A program made the translations under genes and the position numbers. A stretch of 64,000 bases of DNA from Flavobacteriales bacterium. GTDB taxonomy: Bacteria > Bacteroidota > Bacteroidia > Flavobacteriales_F > PHOS-HE28. Each line of letters begins with the position of its first letter. Within the stretch, counting starts at the first letter, position 1. The notes below the pieces were generated by a model. It made no database searches and was not told the origin of the DNA. It saw nothing but the letters and a program-made list of their open reading frames with translations. Below, in pieces: positions 25,744 to 33,258 of the stretch. Where the stretch lies: positions 442,797-506,796 of the forward strand of contig CP129489.1 in NCBI GenBank assembly GCA_030584065.1. Direction: 5' to 3'.

Positions 25744-26991
25744 ATGTTCGACACCGACCGCTGGGGCGAGATCTGGAACACGCTGAGCCGCAACAAGCTC
25801 CGCAGCTTCCTCACCATGTTCGGCGTGGGCTGGGGCATCTTCATGCTGGTGGTGATGCTGGGCATGGGCAACGGCCTGAAGAACGCCGTGCTGGGCGGCT
25901 TCGAGGGCTTCGCCACCAACAGCGCCTTCCTGTGGACCATGCCCACCACCAAGCCGTACGCGGGGTTCCAGAAGGGCCGCCGCTTCAATTTCGACAACGA
26001 GGATGCCGGCATCATCCGGCGGAACGTGCCGGGCATCGAGGTCTGCTCGCCGCAGCTGCAGCTGGGCGGCTGGCAGGGCGGCAACAACGTGAGCTATGGC
26101 AGCAGGATAGGGGCGTTCAGCATCTACGGCTGCGAGCCCGAGGTGATCCAGGTGGAGGCCATCCGCCTGCCCAGGGGCCGTTTCCTCAACAAGGCCGACC
26201 TGCTGCAGGAGCGGAAGGTGGCCGTCATCGGGATGGAGGTCGTGGAGCAGCTGTTCGGGCAGGAGGATCCGATCGGCAAGCACATCAAGGTGAGCGGCGT
26301 CTACTTCCAGGTCGTGGGCGTGAGCAAGCGGAAGAGCAGCGCCGAGATGGGCGACAATCCCGACGCCAAGATCTACGTGCCCTTCACCACCTACCAGAAG
26401 GCCTTCAACAGCCTCAACGAGGTGCACTGGTTCACCATCGTGGCCAAGCCGGGCGTGGAGGTGGCGGAGGTGGAGCGCCAGGTCCGGCAGCTCATGGCCC
26501 GCAAGCACCGCGTGGACCCCACCGACGAGAGCGCCTTCGGCAGCTGGAACATGCAGGAGTTCTACCAGATGATGAACGGCCTCTTCATCGGCATCGGCGG
26601 CCTCAGCTGGTTCGTGGGCATCTGCACGCTGCTCGCGGGCGTGATCGGCATCGGCAACATCATGCTGGTGAGCATCCAGGAGCGCACCAAGGAGATCGGC
26701 ATCCGGCGCAGCATCGGGGCCACGCCCCGCGCCATCACCGGGCAGATCGTGCAGGAGGCGCTCACCCTCACCTTCATCGCCGGCTACCTCGGCCTGCTGG
26801 CCGGCGTGGGCGTGCTGGAGGCCGTGCGGAGCGCCGCGGGAGAGGCCGATTTCTTCAAGAACCCGGGGGTCGACCTCTCCGTGGCGCTCGTGGCCTTCGC
26901 CGTGCTCATCATCAGCGGGCTGCTCGCCGGCCTCATGCCTGCGCGGCGGGCGCTCGCCATCAAGGCCGTCGACGCATTAAGAGCCGAGTAG
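25744..26991 (+). CDS. MacB-like FtsX permease 2
   Basis: 415 residues with the same plan as the gene before it: RNKLRSFLTMFGVGWGIFML at the N-terminus, a periplasmic MacB_PCD region, then LLAGVIGIGNIMLVSIQERT, EIGIRRSIGATPRAITGQIV and GLMPARRALAIKAVDALRAE. The two permeases are clearly paralogous but diverged in the periplasmic part, so a heterodimer with the single ATPase is plausible. Ends 35 bp before the adaptor gene. The substrate is unknown. Confidence 0.9.
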   Translation: MFDTDRWGEIWNTLSRNKLRSFLTMFGVGWGIFMLVVMLGMGNGLKNAVLGGFEGFATNSAFLWTMPTTKPYAGFQKGRRFNFDNEDAGIIRRNVPGIEVCSPQLQLGGWQGGNNVSYGSRIGAFSIYGCEPEVIQVEAIRLPRGRFLNKADLLQERKVAVIGMEVVEQLFGQEDPIGKHIKVSGVYFQVVGVSKRKSSAEMGDNPDAKIYVPFTTYQKAFNSLNEVHWFTIVAKPGVEVAEVERQVRQLMARKHRVDPTDESAFGSWNMQEFYQMMNGLFIGIGGLSWFVGICTLLAGVIGIGNIMLVSIQERTKEIGIRRSIGATPRAITGQIVQEALTLTFIAGYLGLLAGVGVLEAVRSAAGEADFFKNPGVDLSVALVAFAVLIISGLLAGLMPARRALAIKAVDALRAE

Positions 26992-27026
26992 GAGGGGCAG
27001 CGCCGCCCAGCAACAGAACACCGAAC

Positions 27027-28136
27027 ATGAAAACGACCCTCAAGTACATCCTCTTCATCGGACTGGGCGCCCTGTTCATCTGGACGCTCTACTTCCTCTA
27101 CCGGAAGAGCGCCAGCAAGCCGGACGAGTTCGCGGTGGAGACGCTCAAGCGCACCGATGTGGTGAAGAAGACGGTGGCCAACGGCAAGATCGTGCCTCGC
27201 AAGGAGATCCTCATCAAGCCCGTGGTCAGCGGCATCATCCGCGAGCTCTACGTGGAGGCCGGCGAGCAGGTGAGCAAGGACCAGCCCCTGGCGAAGATCC
27301 AGATCGTGCCTGACATGCTCAGCCTCAGCAATGCCGAGAACCGCGTGCGAACGGCGGAGATCAACGTGCAGAACGCGCAGATGAACTTCGACCGCAACAA
27401 GCCGCTGCTCGACAAGGGGGTGATCAGCGCCGCCGAGATGCAGGGCTTCGATGTGGCGCTCAGGAACGCCCGTCAGGAGCTCGCCGCCTCGCAGGAGGCC
27501 CTCCAGGTGGTGCGAGATGGCATCAGCCGCAGCAGCGCCGGGAACACCATCGTGCGCAGCACCATCGACGGCATGGTGCTCGACGTGCCCGTGAAGGAGG
27601 GCAACAGCGTGATCGAGCGCAACAACTTCAATGAGGGCACCACCATCGCCGCCATCGCGGACATGGCGGACCTCATCTTCCAGGGCAAGGTGGATGAGAG
27701 CGAGGTGGGCAAGGTGGAGCTGGGCATGCCGGTGGTGCTCACCGTGGGCGCCATCGACAACGCGAAGTGGGACGCCGACCTGGAGTACATCGCCCCCAAG
27801 GGCGTGGAGGAGAACGGCGCCATCCAGTTCGAGATCCGCGCCGCCGTGAAGCTGAAGGATGGCCAGTCGCTGCGCAGCGGCTACAGCGCCAATGCCGACA
27901 TCGTGCTGGAGCGCCGCGACAGCGTGTACACCGTGCCCGAGAGCATCGTGGAGTTCAACGCCAAGGGCGACAGCGCCTTCGTGCAGCTCAAGGACGGCGA
28001 GAGCTGGAAGAAGACCTACATCCGCACGGGCCTGAGCGACGGCATCAACCTGGAGGTGCTCGAAGGCATCCCGGCCGATGCCAAGCTGCGCGGCGCCAAG
28101 GTGGAGGAGAAGAAGAAGGAGGTGAGCATGGACTAG
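27027..28136 (+). CDS. MacA/RND-type periplasmic adaptor
   Basis: 369 residues. One N-terminal membrane anchor (YILFIGLGALFIWTLYFLY) is followed by barrel-sandwich strands VVKKTVANGKIVPRKEILIK, SGIIRELYVEAGEQVSKDQP, then a hairpin of two helices (about 90-160) and beta-barrel segments with DLIFQGKVDESEVGKVELGM. These are membrane-fusion-protein features. It would link the two permeases to an outer-membrane channel; no TolC-type gene is in the window. The stop codon overlaps that of the convergent epimerase gene (CTAG at 28133-28136). Confidence 0.9.
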   Translation: MKTTLKYILFIGLGALFIWTLYFLYRKSASKPDEFAVETLKRTDVVKKTVANGKIVPRKEILIKPVVSGIIRELYVEAGEQVSKDQPLAKIQIVPDMLSLSNAENRVRTAEINVQNAQMNFDRNKPLLDKGVISAAEMQGFDVALRNARQELAASQEALQVVRDGISRSSAGNTIVRSTIDGMVLDVPVKEGNSVIERNNFNEGTTIAAIADMADLIFQGKVDESEVGKVELGMPVVLTVGAIDNAKWDADLEYIAPKGVEENGAIQFEIRAAVKLKDGQSLRSGYSANADIVLERRDSVYTVPESIVEFNAKGDSAFVQLKDGESWKKTYIRTGLSDGINLEVLEGIPADAKLRGAKVEEKKKEVSMD

Positions 28137-29047
28137 GGCAGCAGGTCGCCCAGGGCGCTGCCCAGCTCGGTGTGCTTGAACGCGAAGCCCAATCGCAAGG
28201 CTCGGCCCGGCACCACGCGCCTGCTCTTCAGGATGAGCTCCGTCTCCGTGCCGATGATGCGCGCGCCGATGCGCAGCATCCATTCCGGTGCGGGAAGCGC
28301 GATCCAGGGCCTGATGCGCGCGCGCATGGCCTTCAGCAGATCGAAATCCGGGATGGGGTTGGGCGCCGCCAGGTTGAGGATGCCCTCGGCCTTCGGCTCC
28401 TCGATGAGCCAATGGAAGAAGCGGGCGACATCGGTCTCGTGCACCCAGCTCACGAACTGCCTGCCGCTGCCATGCCGCCCGCCCAGCCCCCAGCGCACCA
28501 GCTGTGCATAGCGCGGGAAGGCGCCGCCTTTGTTGCTGAAGACGATGGCGCAGCGCACCGCCACCTGGCGCACGCCGGGGCGCGCATGCCTGAAGAACTC
28601 GTTCTCCCAAGCCTTCACCACCTGCGGGCTGAAGTCATTGCCGAGCTCGCCCGTGTCCTCGTCCATCGGCCGGTTCTCCGCGTGGCGGTAGACGGTGGCG
28701 CTGCTGAGGTTGACCCACAGCGGAGGAGGGGACCCGACAGCCAGCATGGCCTCGCCCAGCGCATGCGTCGATTCCAGTCGGCTGTTGAGGATGGCGGCGC
28801 GGTTCCCCGGCGTGTATCGGCAATCCACGCTTCGGCCCGCCAGGTTGATGAGCGCATCTGCTCCATCGAGCTCACGCCACCACGTACCGCGTGAGCGCCC
28901 ATCCCATTCCGCCATCCGCGCTTTGGGGTGCTGCTGGAGTTCCGGCCTGCGGGTGAGCACGACCACCTCATGGCCGAACCGCGCAAAGTGCTCCTGTAGG
29001 ATCTGCCCGATGGTGCCTGTGCCTCCGGCGAGGATGATTCTGCTCAT
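28133..29047 (-). CDS. TIGR01777-family NAD(P)-dependent epimerase/reductase
   Basis: 304 residues. The extended-SDR nucleotide motif GGTGTIG is at 8-14, then ADALINLAGRSVDCRYTP, VNLSSATVYRHAENRPMDED, AVRCAIVFSNKGGAFPRYAQ and FVSWVHETDVARFFHWL. The C-terminal DUF1731-like tail includes PAPEWMLRIGARIIG and LILKSRRVVPGRALRLGF. The family (related to YfcH and SDR39U1) has unclear substrates. It is the last gene of the minus-strand run headed by the GbsR regulator. Confidence 0.9.
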   Translation of the reverse strand: MSRIILAGGTGTIGQILQEHFARFGHEVVVLTRRPELQQHPKARMAEWDGRSRGTWWRELDGADALINLAGRSVDCRYTPGNRAAILNSRLESTHALGEAMLAVGSPPPLWVNLSSATVYRHAENRPMDEDTGELGNDFSPQVVKAWENEFFRHARPGVRQVAVRCAIVFSNKGGAFPRYAQLVRWGLGGRHGSGRQFVSWVHETDVARFFHWLIEEPKAEGILNLAAPNPIPDFDLLKAMRARIRPWIALPAPEWMLRIGARIIGTETELILKSRRVVPGRALRLGFAFKHTELGSALGDLLP

Positions 29048-29098
29048 GGCTTGTCATGCCGGGCTGTCATCCCGGCCATGAGCCGGGACGGCATCGCG

Positions 29099-29512
29099 TT
29101 AGTGCACGGGCTGCGGGATGACTGGAACGGGATTGATGGTGATCCCGTTCTGCCGCGCCTTCCGCCGCCCGCGGAAGAAGAGGAAGAGGTTGATGAAGAG
29201 CATCACGCCCAGGTAGATGGCGAAGCCGCCCACCTTGCCGGCCAGCGTCTCCACCACTTCCTGCATGGTGTCGTAGGCGTTCTCGCCCCAATAGCCGTCC
29301 ACCTCCATGATGCGCAGCGCGAAGCCGATGTTGATAAGGTAGAAGCCTACCTCGAAGAGGCGGTTGGTGGCATCGGCGATGTCGGCCTTGCCCTTGAAGA
29401 TGTCGAGCATGAAGACCCGGCCATTGCGGAAGAGCGTGCGGGCCACGTACAGCGTGAGGCCGAAGACGATGGGCAGGTAGATCAGGTAGGTGAGGACGAA
29501 GGTGTTGGTCAT
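29099..29512 (-). CDS. Three-helix membrane protein of the GbsR-linked operon
   Basis: 137 residues with about three hydrophobic segments: FVLTYLIYLPIVFGLTLYVA, LFEVGFYLINIGFALRIM and GGFAIYLGVMLFINLFLFFR. Between the first two it has ARTLFRNGRVFMLDIFKGKA followed by DIADATNRLFEV. The adjacent gene upstream encodes a shorter paralogue with the same RxGRxxML...DAxN layout. No known domain is recognised. Its place between a methyltransferase and an epimerase under a GbsR/MarR regulator suggests a lipid or envelope role, which is inference. Confidence 0.6.
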   Translation of the reverse strand: MTNTFVLTYLIYLPIVFGLTLYVARTLFRNGRVFMLDIFKGKADIADATNRLFEVGFYLINIGFALRIMEVDGYWGENAYDTMQEVVETLAGKVGGFAIYLGVMLFINLFLFFRGRRKARQNGITINPVPVIPQPVH

Positions 29513-29537
29513 GGCTTGGGGTGTTTGTTGGGGCGCG

Positions 29538-29909
29538 TCATGTCGCGCGCTTACCGGTTGCTTTGTGTTGCTTGAACCGGCTCCATATCAGGAGCACGGC
29601 GATGTTCTGGTAGTGGAGCGCGGCGAGGGCGAGCACGATGATGGCCATGCGCCGCGCCAGGGTGGCGAGCAATTGCTCGATGCCCGTGATGGGCTCCCAG
29701 CCGGCCATCACCAGGGCGATGTAGCCCAGGTTCACCGTGTAGCAGCCTGCGAGCAGGATGCTGTTCACGGCATCCACGAATGCGGCGTCGCCATCGAAGA
29801 GCCGCAGCATCCAGGGCCGGCCGTGCCGATGGCAGGTCTGCGCCACGCCCACCGCCAGCACCAGCATGGCCGGGAAGAAGAGCGCGTAGGCGAGGAGGTT
29901 GAGGCTCAT
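29538..29909 (-). CDS. Three-helix membrane protein, paralogue of its neighbour
   Basis: 123 residues with three hydrophobic segments (LLAYALFFPAMLVLAVGVAQ, LLAGCYTVNLGYIALVM, RMAIIVLALAALHYQNIAVL). The loop TCHRHGRPWMLRLFDGDAAF followed by VDAVNSILLAG aligns with the equivalent loop of the next gene, so the two arose by duplication. It lies 4 bp downstream of the methyltransferase gene on the same strand, hence the same transcript. Function unknown. Confidence 0.6.
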   Translation of the reverse strand: MSLNLLAYALFFPAMLVLAVGVAQTCHRHGRPWMLRLFDGDAAFVDAVNSILLAGCYTVNLGYIALVMAGWEPITGIEQLLATLARRMAIIVLALAALHYQNIAVLLIWSRFKQHKATGKRAT

Positions 29910-29913
29910 GGCA

Positions 29914-30786
29914 TCAGGCCTTGCGGGCGGTGATCAGGAGGTAGCGGAACAGGTCGCGTTGCGTGCCGAGCAGGATGCCCAGCAGGCAGCTCTTGAGGTG
30001 CGCTTGCTCCAAGGCGTTCAAACGCGTGCCTTGGAGGCGGCGCTCCATCCAGCCTTGCACCATCAGGAAGGGCCCGTGCGCGGCGCAAGGCGCCACCTTC
30101 CAGCTGAGGTCGCGCACGCGGATGTCCACGAAGCCGTTCGCAGCGAGCGCTCCGATGAAGGCCTCGCGCTGCGGGAAGCAGGGGAGGGCCCAGCCTTCCT
30201 CCACGGTGCGCACCATGCGCGCCCGGTTGCCCATCGGTGGCCTGAGGAGGAAGCCATCCACCAGTGCGAGGCGGCCACCGGGCTTGATGATGCGCGCGAT
30301 CTCCTCAATCGCATCGGCCTTCGATGCGCCTGTTCCATAGCACAGGCTCTCCAAGGCATAGACGCCATCGATGCTGCGGTCGGCCAGGCCGGTTCGCCTG
30401 AAGTCAGCATGCCGCATGCTCACCCGGTGATCGATCCCGGCTGCGAGCGCTTCGATGCCGCCCTCAATGGCCTGTTCTTCAACAATGGTGACCGCCTCCA
30501 CGCGCGCGGCGAATTCTCGTGCCGCCAGGCGCGCGGCCGCGCCATAGCCGCAGCCGAGGTCCGCGAGCCGATCGCCCGGCCGCGTGCGCAGTTCACGGAC
30601 GACCTGCCGGACCATCTCGTCGAGCATCACCCTGCGGTTGAAGGGGCTCATGGGCCAGCGCCAGTAGCCGAAGTGCAGATGGCCCTGCGGGCTCCAGCGC
30701 TTGTACAGGTCCGCGCTCGCATGGAAGTGCGCTTGCACACCGGGGTCGGTGCGTAGCCGTGCGGGTTGCTGCAGCAGGGCTTCCAT
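29914..30786 (-). CDS. Class I SAM-dependent methyltransferase
   Basis: 290 residues. Motif I reads RLADLGCGYGAAARLAA (about 74-90), with VTIVEEQAIEGGIEA as the second strand, SIDGVYALESLCYGTGASKA and IIKPGGRLALVDGFLLRPP. This resembles small-molecule methyltransferases of the cyclopropane/tocopherol/UbiE type. The N-terminus (HFHASADLYKRWSP, HLHFGYWRW) is also seen in that group. The acceptor is unknown, possibly a lipid-like compound. A TTTCA-N8-TGAAA palindrome lies 18 bp upstream, so the GbsR protein encoded next door may control it. Confidence 0.8.
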   Translation of the reverse strand: MEALLQQPARLRTDPGVQAHFHASADLYKRWSPQGHLHFGYWRWPMSPFNRRVMLDEMVRQVVRELRTRPGDRLADLGCGYGAAARLAAREFAARVEAVTIVEEQAIEGGIEALAAGIDHRVSMRHADFRRTGLADRSIDGVYALESLCYGTGASKADAIEEIARIIKPGGRLALVDGFLLRPPMGNRARMVRTVEEGWALPCFPQREAFIGALAANGFVDIRVRDLSWKVAPCAAHGPFLMVQGWMERRLQGTRLNALEQAHLKSCLLGILLGTQRDLFRYLLITARKA

Positions 30787-30803
30787 GGCTCAGTGGTTTG
30801 GAG

Positions 30804-30821
30804 TTTCAGGAACTAATGAAA
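30804..30821. promoter_or_regulatory. Putative GbsR/MarR operator 1
   Basis: TTTCA-GGAACTAA-TGAAA, a perfect 5-bp inverted repeat with an 8-nt spacer (6 bp counting the flanking G/C). It sits between the regulator stop codon (30845) and the methyltransferase start (30786). The same half-sites at the same spacing recur at 31386-31403. Confidence 0.55.
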
Positions 30822-30844
30822 CATTATGCCGAAAAAAAGGGCGG

Positions 30845-31354
30845 TCATTTGAGCAGGGTGGTGGCGGCCTTCACGAACCACTGCACATCGCGGCGGGTAC
30901 TGTGCTCCAGCAGGGTGTCGAGGCGCTTGGTGAGGTCGTGCAGGTCGTGGGTCATCTGGCGGAAGCTCTTCGCCTCGGGCGTTCCGCCGGGGATGTCCTC
31001 GAGTTCATCGAGCAGGCGGATGAGCGGTTCCAGCTCCCGCTTCTTGCGCTCGCGGGTGATGTGCGTGGCCACCTTCCAGACGTCCTTCTCGGCCTCGAAG
31101 TACTCCCGGCGCTCGCCTGGCTTGAGCACCCGGCGCACCAGGCTCCAATCGATCAGCGCCCGCAGGTTCATGTTGGCGTTGCCGCGGCTGATGTTGAGCT
31201 GCTCCATCACGTCCTCGGTGCTCAATGGCTCGTGGCTGATGAGCAGCAGCGCATGCACCTGCGCCATGCTCCGGTTGATGCCCCAAGCGCTTCCGAAGGC
31301 CCCCCAGGCCTCGATGAACCGGTCCTTCGCTTCCCGGATGCTCATCGCGTTCAT
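30845..31354 (-). CDS. GbsR/MarR-family transcriptional regulator
   Basis: 169 residues. The winged-helix region includes INRSMAQVHALLLISHEPLS, TEDVMEQLNISRGNANMNLR and ALIDWSLVRRVLKPGERREY, the GbsR/MarR pattern (SRGNANMNLR is the recognition helix). A C-terminal helical part (ELEPLIRLLDELEDIP) would mediate dimerisation. The start is the ATG at 31352-31354, with a second ATG nine bases on. TACCTTCG lies 5 nt upstream. The palindrome at 31386-31403 overlaps its -33 region, so autoregulation is likely. It precedes the methyltransferase, membrane protein and epimerase genes. Confidence 0.9.
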   Translation of the reverse strand: MNAMSIREAKDRFIEAWGAFGSAWGINRSMAQVHALLLISHEPLSTEDVMEQLNISRGNANMNLRALIDWSLVRRVLKPGERREYFEAEKDVWKVATHITRERKKRELEPLIRLLDELEDIPGGTPEAKSFRQMTHDLHDLTKRLDTLLEHSTRRDVQWFVKAATTLLK

Positions 31355-31359
31355 GGGGG

Positions 31360-31367
31360 CGAAGGTA
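31360..31367 (-). promoter_or_regulatory. -7-type promoter box of the GbsR gene
   Basis: TACCTTCG on the minus strand, 5 nt before the ATG. A TTTG 21 nt further upstream can serve as the -33 element, and that TTTG lies inside the TTTCA-N8-TGAAA palindrome. Confidence 0.5.
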
Positions 31368-31385
31368 TAGCGCCTTTTGTCATAC

Positions 31386-31403
31386 TTTCAAATATTATTG
31401 AAA
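31386..31403. promoter_or_regulatory. Putative GbsR/MarR operator 2
   Basis: TTTCA-AATATTAT-TGAAA, extended to TTTCAA/TTGAAA. It covers the -33 TTTG of the regulator gene promoter, an arrangement suited to self-repression. It also lies 100 bp upstream of the divergent outer-membrane protein gene, which could share control. Confidence 0.55.
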
Positions 31404-31503
31404 TATGATTCAGCTGGTGCAACGGGCGCCGCTGGATAAGGGCTTGCCCCGCTGGATCAGATGACATGGTGCAAGGCCCCGTGAAGCGGCACTTTTCGGG
31501 CTG

Positions 31504-33255
31504 ATGAGAAGCCCCCTGCCCGCCGAGCGCACCCTGCGCGCGTCCTGGATCGCCGCGCTCCTGGCCCTTGGGGCGCATGTGGCCGCCCAGGACATCCAGC
31601 AGGTGAACCTGAAGAAGCCCGTCACCCTCAGCGGCAACCTCAGCTTCTCCATGGAGAGCTACTCGGTGAACGGCATCCCGCCGCGCCGTCAGCCCTTCAC
31701 ATGGACCTTAAGCGGCGCGCCCACGCTCACCGTGCTGGGCGTGCAGATGCCCTTCCAGCTCCTGCTGGGCAACTTCGAGAACCGCTTCTACCAGCCCTTC
31801 AACCAGTACGGGATCAGCCCGCGATACAAATGGATCACGGTGCATGCGGGCTACCGCAACATCAACTTCCAGCCATACACCTTGGCGGGCTTCCGCATGC
31901 TGGGCGGCGGTGTGGAGATCAATACCGCCTACAAGAACGAGCCGGGCAGCACGGGCCTGCGATTCGGCTTCATGTACGGAAGGCTGAACCGCAGCACGGC
32001 ACTGGACAGCGCGCAATTCGCCAACCCGCTCGCCTTCCGGCCCCTGCCGAGCTACACCCGGATGGCCTATGCCGTGAAGCTCGGGTTGGGCAACGACCAG
32101 GGCTACTTCGACGTGAGCTACCTGCATGGCTGGGACGTGGAGGAGTCGCTCCGCTCGGGCCTGCGCGACAGCATCGCGCCGCAGCGCAACACCGCCTTCG
32201 GCTTCTCCTGGAAGAAAGACCTCTACCGCAAGGACAAGCGCCGCCTGTTCTGGAAGACCGACATGGGGGTGAGCGCCTACACGCTGGACACCCGCCAGCC
32301 CGAACAGGTGGTGAACACCGATATGGGCATCGTGCGCGATGCCGCCCGCAATTGGATCGACGCGCGCATCAGCACGCAATACCTGAGCGCGGGGGAGACC
32401 AGCCTCAACTACGTGGGCAAGGGCGGCGGCATCGGCCTGGCCTATAAGCGCGTGGACCCCGAGTACCGCAGCATGGGCGCCTATTTCTTCCAGAACGACA
32501 TCGAGCAGTACACGGTGACGCCCAGCCTGCGGCTCGACAGCGGGCGCGTGAGCATCAACACCAGCTTCGGCATGCAGCGCGACAACCTCGCGCGGCAGCG
32601 CCTGGTGACCAGCGAGCGGCTCATCGGCAACGTGAACCTGAACTGGAACCCCACGCGCACCTTCGGCGTGAACGCGGGGTGGAGCAACTTCGGGGTGACG
32701 CAGAACCCCACGCGGGTGTCGCCGGACGCCGAGCTCTTCAAGCAGGTGAGCAACAGCTGGACGCTCGTCCCCTACTTCAACAAGGTGGGCGAGAAGATCG
32801 TGCGCACCATCCAGTTCGTGGGGGTGTACCAGCGGCTCAACAGTCCGGTGAGCACGATCAACGCACCGGCCGACCAGCACACCCTGGTGGGCGCCTTCGT
32901 GTACAGCCGTACCTGGGTGGCACGGGGTATCACCACGACCGGTTCGCTCAATTACAACAACACTGTGCTTCCACAGGGCGATGTAGGCTCCATGGGAGGC
33001 GGGCTCGGCCTCGGATTTCCCATGCTGAAGCGCAAACTGCAGGTGGGCGTGAACGGTATGTACAACCGCAACCACTTCAACGGCGAGGAGAACGGGTTCA
33101 CGGTGAGCGGTGTGGCGGACCTGGGCATCGCCGTGCATAAGAAGGGGCGCCTCTCCCTGCAGGGCATCCTGATGCGCAACGAAGCTGCTGACGAGACCGT
33201 GTTCCGGTCCTTCGAGGAGGTCATCACGCGGGTCACTTACGGTCTGAATTTCTGA
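31504..33255 (+). CDS. Outer-membrane beta-barrel-like protein of a surface cluster
   Basis: 583 residues with an N-terminal signal (WIAALLALGAHVAAQ). The early part PVTLSGNLSFSMESYSVNG, FTWTLSGAPTLTVLGVQMPF, then FENRFYQPFNQYGISPRYKW and ITVHAGYRNINFQPYTLAGF is a conserved Bacteroidota pattern. I have seen it beside genes for very large secreted proteins like the next one. Alternating strands continue to the C-terminal VTYGLNF, an outer-membrane barrel ending. It may anchor or export the 2161-residue neighbour. Three bases separate the two genes. Confidence 0.65.
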   Translation: MRSPLPAERTLRASWIAALLALGAHVAAQDIQQVNLKKPVTLSGNLSFSMESYSVNGIPPRRQPFTWTLSGAPTLTVLGVQMPFQLLLGNFENRFYQPFNQYGISPRYKWITVHAGYRNINFQPYTLAGFRMLGGGVEINTAYKNEPGSTGLRFGFMYGRLNRSTALDSAQFANPLAFRPLPSYTRMAYAVKLGLGNDQGYFDVSYLHGWDVEESLRSGLRDSIAPQRNTAFGFSWKKDLYRKDKRRLFWKTDMGVSAYTLDTRQPEQVVNTDMGIVRDAARNWIDARISTQYLSAGETSLNYVGKGGGIGLAYKRVDPEYRSMGAYFFQNDIEQYTVTPSLRLDSGRVSINTSFGMQRDNLARQRLVTSERLIGNVNLNWNPTRTFGVNAGWSNFGVTQNPTRVSPDAELFKQVSNSWTLVPYFNKVGEKIVRTIQFVGVYQRLNSPVSTINAPADQHTLVGAFVYSRTWVARGITTTGSLNYNNTVLPQGDVGSMGGGLGLGFPMLKRKLQVGVNGMYNRNHFNGEENGFTVSGVADLGIAVHKKGRLSLQGILMRNEAADETVFRSFEEVITRVTYGLNF

Positions 33256-33258
33256 GCC

